Assembly: GCA_030144725.1 (NCBI GenBank)
Contig: JASKMD010000018.1
Coordinates: 6,415,469-6,479,468, forward strand
Origin: Haematococcus lacustris
Lineage: Eukaryota > Chlorophyta > Chlorophyceae > Chlamydomonadales > Haematococcaceae
DNA length: 64,000 bases
Direction: 5' to 3'
In this document: positions 9,612 through 20,900 of the stretch, piece by piece
Layout of the letters: each line of letters starts with the position of its first letter
How positions within the stretch are numbered: position 1 is the stretch's first letter
Notes under the pieces: model-generated
Seen by the model: the letters and a program-made list of their open reading frames with translations, nothing else
Databases searched by the model: none
Told to the model about the DNA's origin: nothing
Translations under genes and position numbers: made by a program

Positions 9612-12389
9612 ATGAACGTGGCAAGTACTACCTGCGGCTCAGCTATTGGCCCCAGGACGGCTCGCCAGGCAGTATGCAGCAGGCTCCCTAGCTCTAGGTG
9701 GGTCAGCGGCGCTGGCATCTCGCTAAGCCGACCGGTGGCGGAAGTCCATCCTCGACTAGTGTGGCTGCAGATCCAGAGCGCGAGTCTGCCGAATAGTCGC
9801 AGCATTGTCCGAGCAAGCAGATGGGGTCAAGACCGTGGTTGTGCGTAACACGCCCGGAGACATGCCCTTCCCCTGGTCAGAAAAGGACCCGTACAAGCTC
9901 CCAGTCAGCATTGACCGCGTGCAGCGGATCCTGCTCGGGCTAGGTGTGCCTCGCCGTGTCATCCACGGTGTGCAGCAATAATGACATGGAATCACTAGAC
10001 TCGTTGCCCTCCCACACACAGGTTGGGAGAAGCCCTGGGTTGAACAAATCATTGACCGCATTATGAAAAACATGCTGCGGACAACAGAGGAGCGGACACA
10101 GGCAGTGGTGAGAAGCAGACCGTGTCATACAGTAGCATTCCTGGGAGAACCTTTTGCAGCCCAGCATTGCGTGCAGCAGTGTGGCAGGTCCTGCATGAGA
10201 CAAGGCATATGGGGCTATGGGGCTGTAGCAGGGTCCAGCAGCAGGGGTGGCGAATGGAACCAATGATGCCAGGACCCTCTCCGCCTGGCTGTGCAGCAGT
10301 CCAGGGAGCGTGTGTGCCAGTATGCAGTGGCGTGGCATGGCGGCAGCAGAGTCCAACTGCATCCAGCATGCAGGCATGGCAGGGTCAGTAGCAGCTGCAC
10401 GCATCACATCTCACACAACAGCATAATGGTCCTCCAGGGCAGCCGCCCTGCTCTCCCCAGCGAGCCCCTCCTCTCTCACAGGGTCCTGGTGCCAAGCCTA
10501 GCTGGAGCGGCCAAGGACAGCACCAGCCACCAAATCCACACAAGGCACACGTTACTCAACTCACGTGGCTCCATGCATCACCCAGCACTACCTACTAACT
10601 TCATGCCATTCCAAGCACCTCTTCTCTAAGAGGGTGCTGTTGCCGAGTTGGGCACGGTGTAGCCAAGGACAGCTCCAGCTTCAGAAAAAAGAAAGAAAGA
10701 AGGACGCCGCCCTCGTCATTGGGCGTGCATCAAGGGAGGAGAATAGCCTGGGGGCGTGCCCTTGCTACCCTCCCACTGGTAGCTCCAGCCTCCTAACAAA
10801 TGGCTACTCCATCGTTCAGCTTCCATACTGCTCAGCCAACGCCACTACATGCCATGCACCCTTCCCCGCCCCCACACTCCATGTATTCACTCAGCTGGCA
10901 CCACTGCATGTGCTATATGCCATGTGGTGTAAGCTACATGCTGCCTGCAGATCACCTACCTGACCAGCATTGGGCTGCGCCAAGATGAGGTGTGCAACAT
11001 GGCCAGCATCAGCGTGGTGCTGTTGGGCCTGAACCCTGAGACCCGTATCAAGCCCGTGGTGGAGTACCTTCAGCGACGAGGCATGCCAGGTGCGGGAATG
11101 CTGGGGCAGTCTTAGCCATTGGCCCAGCAACTGTGTGCAGTCGGCTGGTGGAAGCTGGCTGGAAGCTGACGGCATGGAGGCAGCATGACAGTGCGTGGGA
11201 TGGCAGGCTGTGTTACCAGGCTTGCCTGTGTTGCAGGTGGCCAGGGCTGCAGTGAGCACTGGCTCGTTGCTTGTCAGCATTGTTACTATGTGCATCAGCC
11301 GGCAGGGTATCAGCATCGCCCAAGTTGCTGCTGGCAGCAGGCTGGATGATGTCAGCTTATGCCGGCAGCCTGATCAGTGAAGCGCCCACTGGGGCTGGCT
11401 GGCATGCAACTCCCATGCTACTAGGCCAGTCAACACAGCAATAGCTTTAGAGGAGCCAGGCTGTGACGTATGCTTCCCACTAGGCCTTGCTCAGTACGCC
11501 CGACACACACGCAGTGACAGCATAGCCATGGCTGCTCAGCTGATCTGCTCCATAGACATGCTTCCCAGCAGAGGGCTTGCTAATGATTGGCCTGCACGAA
11601 ACTGCCCTCAGCCCATGCAGTCCAGCACAGCTGGAGACCAAGTGGCAACAGCTACAGTGCCCTGATGGGGCAGACACTGTTGCTGTTGCCAGGCTTTGAC
11701 ACCAGATTTGCTGCTATTCAAGGGGTGCTACTGCTGTTGCTTCTGCTGCCCTTCGTGCTGCCTGGCTGCTCCACTGTGCAGATGAGTCCATTCCTGATTT
11801 GGTTTTGAAGCACCCGCGCATCTTTGAGTACAGGCTGGAGAGCAGTGACGCTAGCTCGCTGTGCAAAGGCAGGGCCCGCATCCAGGTATGGCTGGCGGAT
11901 GGCCTGGCTCTACACACGGCAAGGAATGGGCAGGGCACGGGTGGGCAGGGCAAGGAGGGTGAAGTGAGGCAGGACAAACCAGGGCAGAGGTACACTGCAG
12001 GTCTCACTCACATCATAGGACAGATGCCAATGCAGGGTGAGAAGAGGGCTTTGGGAAGGGACAAGCACAAATCCAGTGACTACCCCTGCATTCAGTGAAA
12101 TGTGATGCACTGTGATGTACTGCGATCTCGAGCAGCATTGCTGTGATGGACAGCCCTGGCGTCATGCTGCCTGTCACGCCGCCTGTAGATCCTGGTCGAA
12201 GGCTGTGCCAGGTGTGAGTTAGTGGCACAGGAGACTAGCACTGGTGAACACGTGCAGGTGGACGTGCTGCCTATCGGGCCCAACGGATCCAAGGTCGCGG
12301 CCGTGAACTACTTCCGCGACAACGCGACGTTTCTGGAGTCGCCCGTATCGCCGGTGCCGCCGTCGCCCACGCCCGCACTTCTCACCTAA
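9612..12389 (+). CDS. mTERF-family protein
   Basis: Six exons with matching phases: 9612-9697, 9771-9943, 10022-10107, 10951-11089, 11782-11885 and 12189-12389, giving 262 residues. mTERF proteins are organelle-targeted helical-repeat proteins that bind nucleic acid and act in transcription termination, splicing or ribosome assembly. Visible here are the helix-turn repeats: ITYLTSIGLRQDEV, then VVLLGLNPETRIKPVVEYL QRRGMP, then IPDLVLKHPRIFEYRLE, the hallmark 'line up, peak, project' pattern with conserved Pro. The N-terminus (MNVASTTCGSAIGPRTARQA) is Ala/Ser/Arg-rich and could be a transit peptide. The C-terminus is Pro-rich. At 262 residues it is short for the family and shows about three repeats. 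The start at 9612 is the first Met in the first phase-compatible exon. A TGTAA motif lies at 12845-12849. Confidence 0.84.
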
Positions 12390-14136
12390 GCCGAAGGCCT
12401 GACCAGCCGGATGTCCGCTATTGACGCGAGTCAGTCGCGGTTATGGCTTCCAGTGCGCCCATCTCGGCAGCTGGCAAGGTGAAGATGCTTTGCTGCCTCT
12501 CACGAGCGTTACCCATAATCATCACACGCGCGATGACCACTCCGTCGCCGCGTCACGTTGCTGCGTAGGAATGAATGCAGCAGTAGCCCGCCTGGCATTA
12601 GGTCGATCGTGTTGTCTTGAGTATGGTGTCGAGCTTGATGGCAAGCGCTGGTAATGTTGTTGCATGTCCAACGTCTTGGTCGCGTTGCTGTGCGGCGAAA
12701 GGAGACGAGACTCTATTAAGCTCGTCTCGCCTCACCTGGAGCGCGGCAATCGCCGTAAAACTGAGCAAGCATCAATACTAGTGTTGTTCACGGACCTGTT
12801 CTATTTTCTGTGTACCGGACAGCCACAGTCAGCTCGACCAGCGTTGTAACATACACGGCTTACGGGGAGTGTCAGTGCCTGATGGGTGGACTTGAACTGC
12901 AGCAAAGGTACTCCTGAAGCACAGCAACTGATCTTCCCTACATGACTATGGCAGGCAACACATGCAGGTCAGCTAACGTAGGTGATGCACTCAACTCATG
13001 TCCTGATTCAACAATGCTGTCTAGGGTCAGCGTCATTCCAGCTGCAACAAACAAACGAGCAGTGGTTGCTTGAGATAGACTTGACTTGTTCCAAGCACCT
13101 TATTGCCCATGCACCCATGCGCAGTGATGTAATCCAGCCCCACGTCAGTTTCACAACACAACAGTTGGGACTACAATGCTTGTCGTGCTACAGCAACTAA
13201 TGCACTAAATACATGAAGCATCCATGCTCATGTTCAAACAACTACACCAAGAAGCAACTCATGTGCCTAGTCCATGCTCAGCATTCAGGCCCATGCGCCC
13301 ACGCTCAGCGACGCATCCATCCCCTCGACCCAGAACAAAACAATGGAGACCATGATGCTCAGCTGTAGTGCACACCTAACATGCATGGTCAGGGACAGCC
13401 ACCCCACAATGCTGGCCACAGGCAGCTCTCCACACACCCTGGCTAGGCACCCCTAGGCAACCCTGCCAGGTGGCCCATTTATAGGCAACCTATCCCATGT
13501 GGTCCATGCTGGGCGACCCTGACAGCGGCCAGCAGGCAGTAGCAGCAGGCAGTAGATCTGGGACCCTCCACAGCCTTCACAGATCATGGCTGACACATTA
13601 CCCAGCTGACCCACTTGCTTGTGTGCCCTGTCCATCAGGCCGGCTATCCAGCTGCTGCCGTCAGCTGCCAGGCGTCTGGCTGCCTGCCCCTGTTTGCCGC
13701 TGTCACAGCAGCCGCCAGGCTCCTGGTGGTGAGCCAGTGCTCAGCAACAAGCTGCCAGCCAGGCAAAAGAAGAAGATGAAGAAGAAGAAGGAGAAGGAGA
13801 AGAGGATTCTGGCAGAGCCCGTGTGCATTGAGGGAGGAGCTTCCGCCTGGGTTGGGGCGCGGCCTGCTCCCAGCACCTACCCTAGGTGGTCAGGCAGGCT
13901 CACAGACCTGCACTGCGCATCTCTGCTGCTCTCCCTACTCTCCCACCAGCCAGTCCCAGCCACCACCCAGCCTTTTCAAACAACCACCCAAGTTACAACC
14001 AACAACCAATCAACCAACCAACCAACCATTTTCCCCTTTTCCTGACTTTCTGCAACTCACTGCAAAGCTAGGTGCGCAAACAAAGGGCTGTACAAAGGCT
14101 TGGAAGCAGGACGAACAGATCACCTCAGCCACCTGG
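12390..14136. other. Intergenic region with dispersed repeat
   Basis: No gene model is supported. It holds the TGTAA signals of the converging mTERF (12845-12849, plus) and Pro/Ala-rich (13993-13997, minus) genes. A purine-rich tract at about 13768-13805 is followed by a dispersed-repeat copy at about 13826-13876, and a short AACC run lies near 13998-14030. Confidence 0.55.
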
Positions 14137-14304
14137 TCAGGGCTGCCACCCAGCCGTCCACCAGCGTATCGCTGGCGCGAAGGGCACCCCCCCGCGCCGC
14201 TGCTGCTGCCCCACAGCCTGCTGCTTGCCGTGCAAACCCTGCTGCTGGCCCAGCGGGTCCTCCCGATGCCTCCTGCTGCTGCTGTGGCTGCTGCTGCTGC
14301 TGTG

Positions 14305-14336
<32 letters not shown>

Positions 14337-14920
14337 GACGACCCGCCATCCGGCCTATGGTGGCAGGCATGGTGTACAGCCAAAACTCAGCTGCAGGGGA
14401 CTCCACCGCCGCCTCCAACATCGCCAGCATCACCACCGCAGGCTCCTTGCGTGCCCCACCAGGCCGTGCGCCCCGCCCTGACGCCCCATCCGGCTCACCA
14501 CGGCTGCTGCCACCGCCATAGCCGCTGCCTGGCCGCCCTGCAGGGTCCTTGTCCACCTCTTTCTGGACCATAGCAGCCACTCCTGGCTGTGCGTCTGCAG
14601 GTGCTCGGGGTGAGGGCACAGCTTCAGCTGCCTGGGCCCTGCCCCTACTGCTGCCCGGCAACAGGCCTGAGGGATAGGATCTCACAAGCGGCCCCACTGC
14701 CTCCGCCTCTGCCCTGGCACCCACCCCCTCGCCACCTTGCACAACCTGGCTTGCCCTGTCCTGCCAGGGCCCACTGGCAGCTGCGTTGGCTGACTGCACT
14801 GCCGCCAGGCCTGGGTCGCGCCTGACTTGACTGCTGCCTAGCTCCCCTGTGCGTTGCAAAGCTGGCTTGGGCTCCTGGGCCAGGGCGGCAGCATGAGCAG
14901 CGTTTGGATGGCGTGGCTGA

Positions 14921-14965
<45 letters not shown>

Positions 14966-14968
14966 GAG

Positions 14969-15004
<36 letters not shown>

Positions 15005-17553
15005 GAGTGCTGTGTGGTGAAGGTGGGGTGTGTCAGCTGCACCTCCTTGGCGTGCATGAGTTGTTCGCGTGTGTACAACACACTGCCGTCCCTGAAAGTA
15101 CGGGCTGGCTGCGTTATGAAGGGGAGGGAGGGGGCCTGGCTGGATGGGTGGGGCGCTGGGGCGGCTGCTGGGGCAGGGGCCGGCGGAGGGGTATGGGCGG
15201 CTGCTGGGGCAGGGGCAGGCGGAGGGGTATGGGCGGCTGCTGGGGCAGGGGCAGGCGGAGGGGTATGGGCGGCTGCTGGGGCAGGGGCAGGCGGAGGGGT
15301 ATGGGCAGCTGCTGGGGCAGGGGCAGGCGGAGGGGTATGGGCGGCTGCTGGGGCAGGGGCAGGCGGAGGGGTATGGGCGGCTGCTGGGGCAGGGGCAGGC
15401 GGAGGGGTATGGGCGGCTGCTGGGGCAGGGGCAGGCGGAGGGGTATGGGCGGCTGCTGGGGCAGGGGCAGGCGGAGGGGTATGGGCGGCTGCTGGGGCAG
15501 GGGCAGGCGGAGGGGTATGGGCGGCTGCTGGGGCAGGGGCAGGCGGAGGGGTATGGGCGGCTGCTGGGGCAGGGGCAGGCGGAGGGGTATGGGCGGCTGC
15601 TGGGGCAGGGGCAGGCGGAGGGGTATGGGCGGCTGCTGGGGCAGGGGCAGGCGGAGGGGTATGGGCGGCTGCTGGGGCAGGGGCAGGCGGAGGGGTATGG
15701 GCGGCTGCTGGGGCAGGGGCAGGCGGAGGGGTATGGGTGGCTGCTGGGGCAGGGGCAGGTGAAGGGGTATGGGTGGCTGCTGGGGCAGGGGCAGGTGAAG
15801 GGGTATGGGTGGCTGCTGGGGCAGGGGCAGGCGCAGAGGTGGTGTCTGGGTGCGGAGGACCAGTGATCATGGGAGGAGGTATGTGGGTGGGTGTGGAGGG
15901 GCGTGTTGGTGGGCTGCTGAGAGGGGTTACGGAGTTCATGCTTCTAGAGATGTGTGCTGAGCTTGAGGTGGGGGGTGGGCTTGAGGGGGTGGGTGGGCTC
16001 AGGCGGGCGGACCTTTGGCTGGATGCTTGCGGTGCAGGCTTGGTGGCAGGCAGGGACGCGGCGCTGCGAGCCATGACCACAGGCAGTGAAGGCAGGGACC
16101 TGTCAACTCTAGCACCACCCCCCGCCACTGCTGCTCCTGCTCCTGGTGGATGCCGCTGCTGCTTTGGGGGGGCTCCTGTGGGTGAGGGGGCAGGGGGGAG
16201 AGGGTGCCGAGCAGCCGGCCCTGCTTGTAACGGGAGGGCGGTGATGGAGGAGGTAGGGGGGAGGGAGTGTGTCGGGTTGGGTAGAATGCTGCGAGCCCCT
16301 GTAGCCCCTGAGGCTGGGGAGGAGGAGCGGGAGGCCACCAATTGCCCTAGACTGCTGCTGCCTGGCGTGCACTTGTTGCGGGCGGTGGCTGATGCAGCAA
16401 GAGTGGCAGACCCCCCAGCAACCGGTTCCTGCTGCCTGCCAAAGTTTGGAAGGCTGTTTGATTGGGGTCGGAGGGATGGGGGTGGAGGCGTGGGAGTGGA
16501 GGTAGGGGCAGTTTGGCTGGCTGCGACTGGTTGGGCGGCAGGCCGGTTGCGGTCAGCCAGGGTGAGCATAGGGCCAGCGGCTGTGAGCAGGAATTGGAAC
16601 AGGGCAAGACAGAGCGCCAGGGCCTGATGCCCGGTCAGGGCCCAGCGCTGCAAGTCCAGCCCCAGAGTGCTGGACAATAGCGGCTGTAGGATGCCCTGCG
16701 TCAGCAGTGGTGCATGGGTGCTGTGTGGCTGCATGCACGTGGGCAGCTTGGATACGGCTGCGGTGGTATGACTGCATGGCTGCAAACACGCATGCATGCT
16801 GTCACACTAGCTGTCACATCAGTACATACACGACTGGGTGCAATGTTGTCGTGAAGCAAGCCAGGTTTAGATGTGAGTGAGAGTGAGGTACAGCAAGGCA
16901 TGGGTGGGGTTGTGACTGAGGGCGAGCAATGTTGCAGACTGCCAGCTTTCCAATCGCAGGCGGATGCGGCAGCAGATGGGTACATGGGGCTGCATGCCGC
17001 AGGGTTTTGCACACGCACGCACCCAATTCATTGGGGCAGCAGGTTTACAGATCAGGGACGCACCCCCCACCAAGAGTGCGACAGCAGCCGCGCCCAGCAC
17101 ACCCTGCATGTGGTTCAGGAAGTGCATGAGGTTGTCCTGGCATGCTGCCACCAGTGCCTCTCAACCCCATGTCCCATGAGCCATGCTGTGGTGCCACATG
17201 GTGCATGGTGCCATCTATGCCAACCAGGCTGTGGAGGACAGAGGCACCACCACACCTGTCCACCCAGAATCTCCCCATCACCCATGACACCCCACTATTG
17301 CATAACACCCTGCCATGTACACAACCACCCAGCTAGGTGTATTGACCCTGACCTTCACGACGCTTCGCAACATAGACCAAGACTTGGCATCGAAGCTGAC
17401 TGCGCCCTGCACAGGCCGCGATGACTCCGCTGCTGAAGATGCGCGGGTTCTGATGAGGTGCCTCGTTAACTCTCGTCTCGATGTCGCTGGATGCTTCCAG
17501 CTGGCTGCTGTGGAGCGATGGGCCCCGCGGACTCCGCGGACATCGCGAAGCAT
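14137..17553 (-). CDS. Pro/Ala-rich repeat protein with predicted N-terminal targeting and membrane segment
   Basis: Three exons in phase 0: 17353-17553, 17023-17136 and 14137-16695, giving about 957 residues. Exon 1 is Arg/Ser/Ala-rich (MLRDVRGVRGAHRSTAASWK) and looks like a chloroplast or mitochondrial transit peptide. Exon 2 has a hydrophobic stretch (VLGAAAVALLVGGASLI). Exon 3 opens with a second hydrophobic region (ALALCLALFQFLLTAAG) and then becomes low-complexity: Pro/Ser/Thr-rich, about 18 copies of a 12-residue PPPAPAPAAAHT unit, two polyglutamine runs and a Ser-rich tail. No conserved family is recognised. The long frame is partly forced by the repeat, but phase-0 joins to two non-repetitive upstream exons and a TGTAA signal at 13993-13997 (minus strand) favour a real gene. 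The C-terminal boundary is uncertain. Confidence 0.5.
14922..15003. repeat. CAG/CTG trinucleotide repeat (polyglutamine)
   Basis: Two CTG blocks on plus, interrupted by GGGAGTG. Read on minus they encode Gln runs split by His-Ser in the Pro/Ala-rich protein. A shorter CTG cluster lies at 14270-14335. Confidence 0.95.
15166..15836. repeat. 36-bp coding minisatellite
   Basis: About 18 tandem 36-bp units (GGCGGCTGCTGGGGCAGGGG...) encode a 12-residue Pro/Ala/Thr/His unit on minus. Most units are identical. Variants cluster at the 15730-15836 end, where the unit shifts from PPPAPAPAAAHT to SPAPAPAATHT. The period is a multiple of three, so copy-number change preserves the frame. Confidence 0.96.
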
Positions 17554-17951
17554 GACACGGCCAAAGAACTCACAAACACGAAAGGAACACCTTCAGCTAC
17601 ACACCAGTCTTGCAAACTTGGTGCGACGGTGTAAGTTTAGGTTTTGTGACTTTTAGGTCTGTCAGTTTGATCCAACATCGAGACCTGAGGAAGGAACCAG
17701 TGAAGGACGAGAAAGAGAGGAAGGATGCGCGGCAGCAGCTCCGCGTAGGTGGTGGCGGGAGCTGGCCCGGGCGTGGCAGCTTCAGAGGCGGTAGCTGAGG
17801 CGGCAGATCCTCATAGCACCTTGTCGATAAGGCGCAGGAAGAAGGGGGGGAGAGGGCGCGAACATGTGGATGGACATCCCAATGTCAATTGGAGGCCATA
17901 TCCTTACACGGTACGCCCACTATGTACTTCAGTTCCCATATTCAGGTGAAA
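17554..17951. other. Intergenic region
   Basis: Lies between the 5' end of the Pro/Ala-rich gene and the 3' end of TBCCD1. No gene seen. It contains the TBCCD1 polyadenylation signal. Confidence 0.6.
17904..17908 (-). terminator. TGTAA polyadenylation signal of TBCCD1
   Basis: TTACA on plus, 44 bases beyond the TBCCD1 stop. TGTAA is the canonical polyadenylation signal of chlorophycean algae. Confidence 0.6.
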
Positions 17952-20900
17952 CTACAGGGTCAGCGTGACTTTCTCTCGTGCGTTCCCCGCTTGAGGACCT
18001 GCGGCCTGGGCCTCTCCTGCGGCCTGTAGCCCGAGCAGCGTGGCAGAGCTGGCCAGCTCGTCCTTTTCCAGATTGGACAAGTCGTAAATCTGGCGGAGCA
18101 GGCTGTTACTGGACAACCACTCCTGCGCGGGAGAGGCGAAGGACGCGACACTAGAAGGTACCGGCAGGGCAGCTTCACATGCACTTAAAGTAACCCCAGG
18201 TGCTCGCTGGTGTGACAGCCAGTTTGTGAAGTCAGGCATCACACCCAGCGTCACACTCATCTACAGGCGCCAGAGCTTCTTCGCCCATCACCCCCATGCC
18301 CATATGCTTCCAGAATATAAAAACTGCCTACTGCGCATTCATACGATGGGCACTTCTGTATTGGGTGGGTGGTTCACAGTGATGAGAACAACGAATCCCC
18401 ACCCAGCCCCCCATATTAGCAGGCCCCCACCTTGAAGTATGACTGTATGGTGTTATTGAGCTCCGCCTCGCGTTCCTTGGACAGGCCTGCCTGGCGGAAG
18501 CGGTGCCGCAACTCCGTGGTCATGGACAGCTTTTTGTGCAGCGCCCGCTCGTAGGCTGGTGGCAGGGGGAACAGTGAGGCCGGGCCTGGCAGCAGGGCAG
18601 CAGGGCAGCAGGGCACTGGCAGGGGCTGAGGGCGGCAGCAACAGCAGCAACAGGCCATAATCACGAATACAACCCGACCCTAGCCATGCCAGCTGTTGCC
18701 GCTCAGCAGCTGCATGGCAGCCGTTGCCGCTCAGCAGCTGCCTGCTAGTGCTTTGCAGCAATCAGCAGACCAGTTGCTAGGTGGAGATAAGAAAGGGTGT
18801 GGGTATGTTAGAGGACAGACCTCACCCCACCCCACCCCACCCTTCACCCCAAGTCCACAACACCCATCTGTAGCCACCTTCTCTTTCCCCAGCTCAGCAG
18901 CTGCATGGCAACCATTGCCGCTCTCCTAACCCTTACTCAGCCGCACCTGCTGCCTTGCCGCCTGCTTTCCCTCCCGCCTTGCTCCCACCAGCCGGCCCCT
19001 CCTCTGGCCCCACGCCTTGGCTGGGTGCCTCCGGGCCTGCCCGGCTGCCCGGCTGCTCCCCGGCCTGCCCCACCACCGTGCCATTGGTGCCATTAGCCGG
19101 CACCATGTGGCGCCAGGCAGTGGTCGCAGGAGGGGCAGGGCCACCTGCAGCCGGGGGGTCCAGCATAGCAGCAGGGCTTGAGCAGCCTGGCGGGGCAGGT
19201 GCACAGCCAGTCAAGGCCGGTTGCGGGGCCAGCCATAGCAGCTGATGGCCAGCCCATGACACACAGCAGGGCAAGCCAGGCACTGAGGAATGATCCCCTG
19301 TAGCCCAGAGCACGAGGCAGGGTGTGACCCCCAGGGTGTGACCCCCAGGGTGTGGACCCCAGGGTGTGACCCCCAGGGTGTGAGGGCCAGGCAAGCAGGG
19401 CGAAGGGCCCAGCAAGCATAGCAGTGCTGCCCACCAAACATCTAGCACCAGCTGCTAGGGTTGGAGACGCTGAATAACTTCAGTGCAAACTCTTTGATAA
19501 AAAGGAAGAGGAAGGGGGGAGAAGAAGCCACCCCGCTCCACCCGACTCTACCCTACCCCATGTGGGTTGTAAAGCTCAAGTGTGCTGAAATGATCTCCCA
19601 CTGATCCAGCCCCTGCCCACCCTCTCCCACCTCACCTGCCAGAACCCCCCCCGCTCCTTTGAACGGGACGACAAAAGGCAGGAAGTCTTCTGGGGGCAGT
19701 AGGCTGTATGCCGCCTGGGCACTGCTGGCACCCCCGCCTGACCCCCCAGAGCTCCCCCCCGCCCCCCCCAGCCCTTTGCCCGGCATGGATAAGGGTGAAG
19801 AGGCCAGGCCAAAGGCGCCACCGCCTGCTGCTGCTGCTGCTGAGGCGCGTGGGCTGTCTGGTGAGAAGCCGAGGCCGCTGCTGCTGCTGGCGCTGCTGCC
19901 GGGCTGCCCCTTGCGCTCCTTGACGGCCAACAGCACAGGACTGTCCCACTGGTTGGGGGCGTCCACACGCAGGCGAGCCGCATGCAAATGCCCCAGCTGC
20001 AGCAGACCAGGCAGGCAGGCAGGGTAAGGGCAGGGTTAGGGCAGGGTAAGGGCAGGGTTAGGGCAGGCAGGCAGGCAGGGCGACTTGTGCAGGAGGCCAG
20101 GCAGTGTAGGGATGGTTTGGGCGCAGCAAGCCAGGCTGATGTGGTCCAGTCCAGAAGGGCTTGGTGGAGTCATGCTGATCATGGTGCTGCTCAGGGCCAG
20201 GCTCAGGCCCACGTCAGGTCAGGCTGGGCCATGCTCAGTGCTGCTGCTGCTGGTACTGGCTTAATACTAGTGGTGCTGACCCTGACACTGGCCCTGCCCC
20301 TGGTCTAGGCCGGCCTGGATTTGACCTGCCCTGACCAGCCTTGGCCCTGGTCTTGACCAGCCCTGGCCCTGGCCCAAATGGCGTAGTCATGGTGGTATAG
20401 GCCAGGGCTACACCCTGTCAAGTCAGGCTGGGCCACACTCAGTGCTGCTGCTCTGTTGCAGTCTGGCCCATGCCCTTCCTGCTAGTCAATGCAGGTGGTC
20501 CTGCCCCTACCCCTGCCCCTGCCCTAGGCCGGCCTGGGCCTCACCTGGTGCTCATAGCGGGTGTTGAAGGGCGCCAGCTTCACAAAGCGGCAGTCTCCCA
20601 CCAGCAGGGGCGGGCGGGGGGTGGCCAGGTGCAGCGTGCAGTCATGGCAGCTGGACACCAGCACCCGGGCCGCAGCTGCGGTAAGCTGCAGCCAGGCAGG
20701 GAGGGGCAGCGGCTGCTCTTACTCCATGTCCACCTTAGGCAGGCAGCACAAGCTCTAGCCTTGTTGCTAGCCATGGTGCTGGTCAAGGCCTACACTACAT
20801 TCACTGCTGCTGAAAGGGGCCTGGGCCTGCTGGGCCTGCCACAAGCGACAGCCAGCAGCAATATGGGTCACAGCAGCAGCTGCACTGCCGCCACCACCCC

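Noticed and set aside
15014..16627. Plus-strand 537-residue frame opposite the Pro/Ala-rich gene
   Set aside because: It is the antisense shadow of the minisatellite. Upstream exon joins and a TGTAA signal support only the minus strand.
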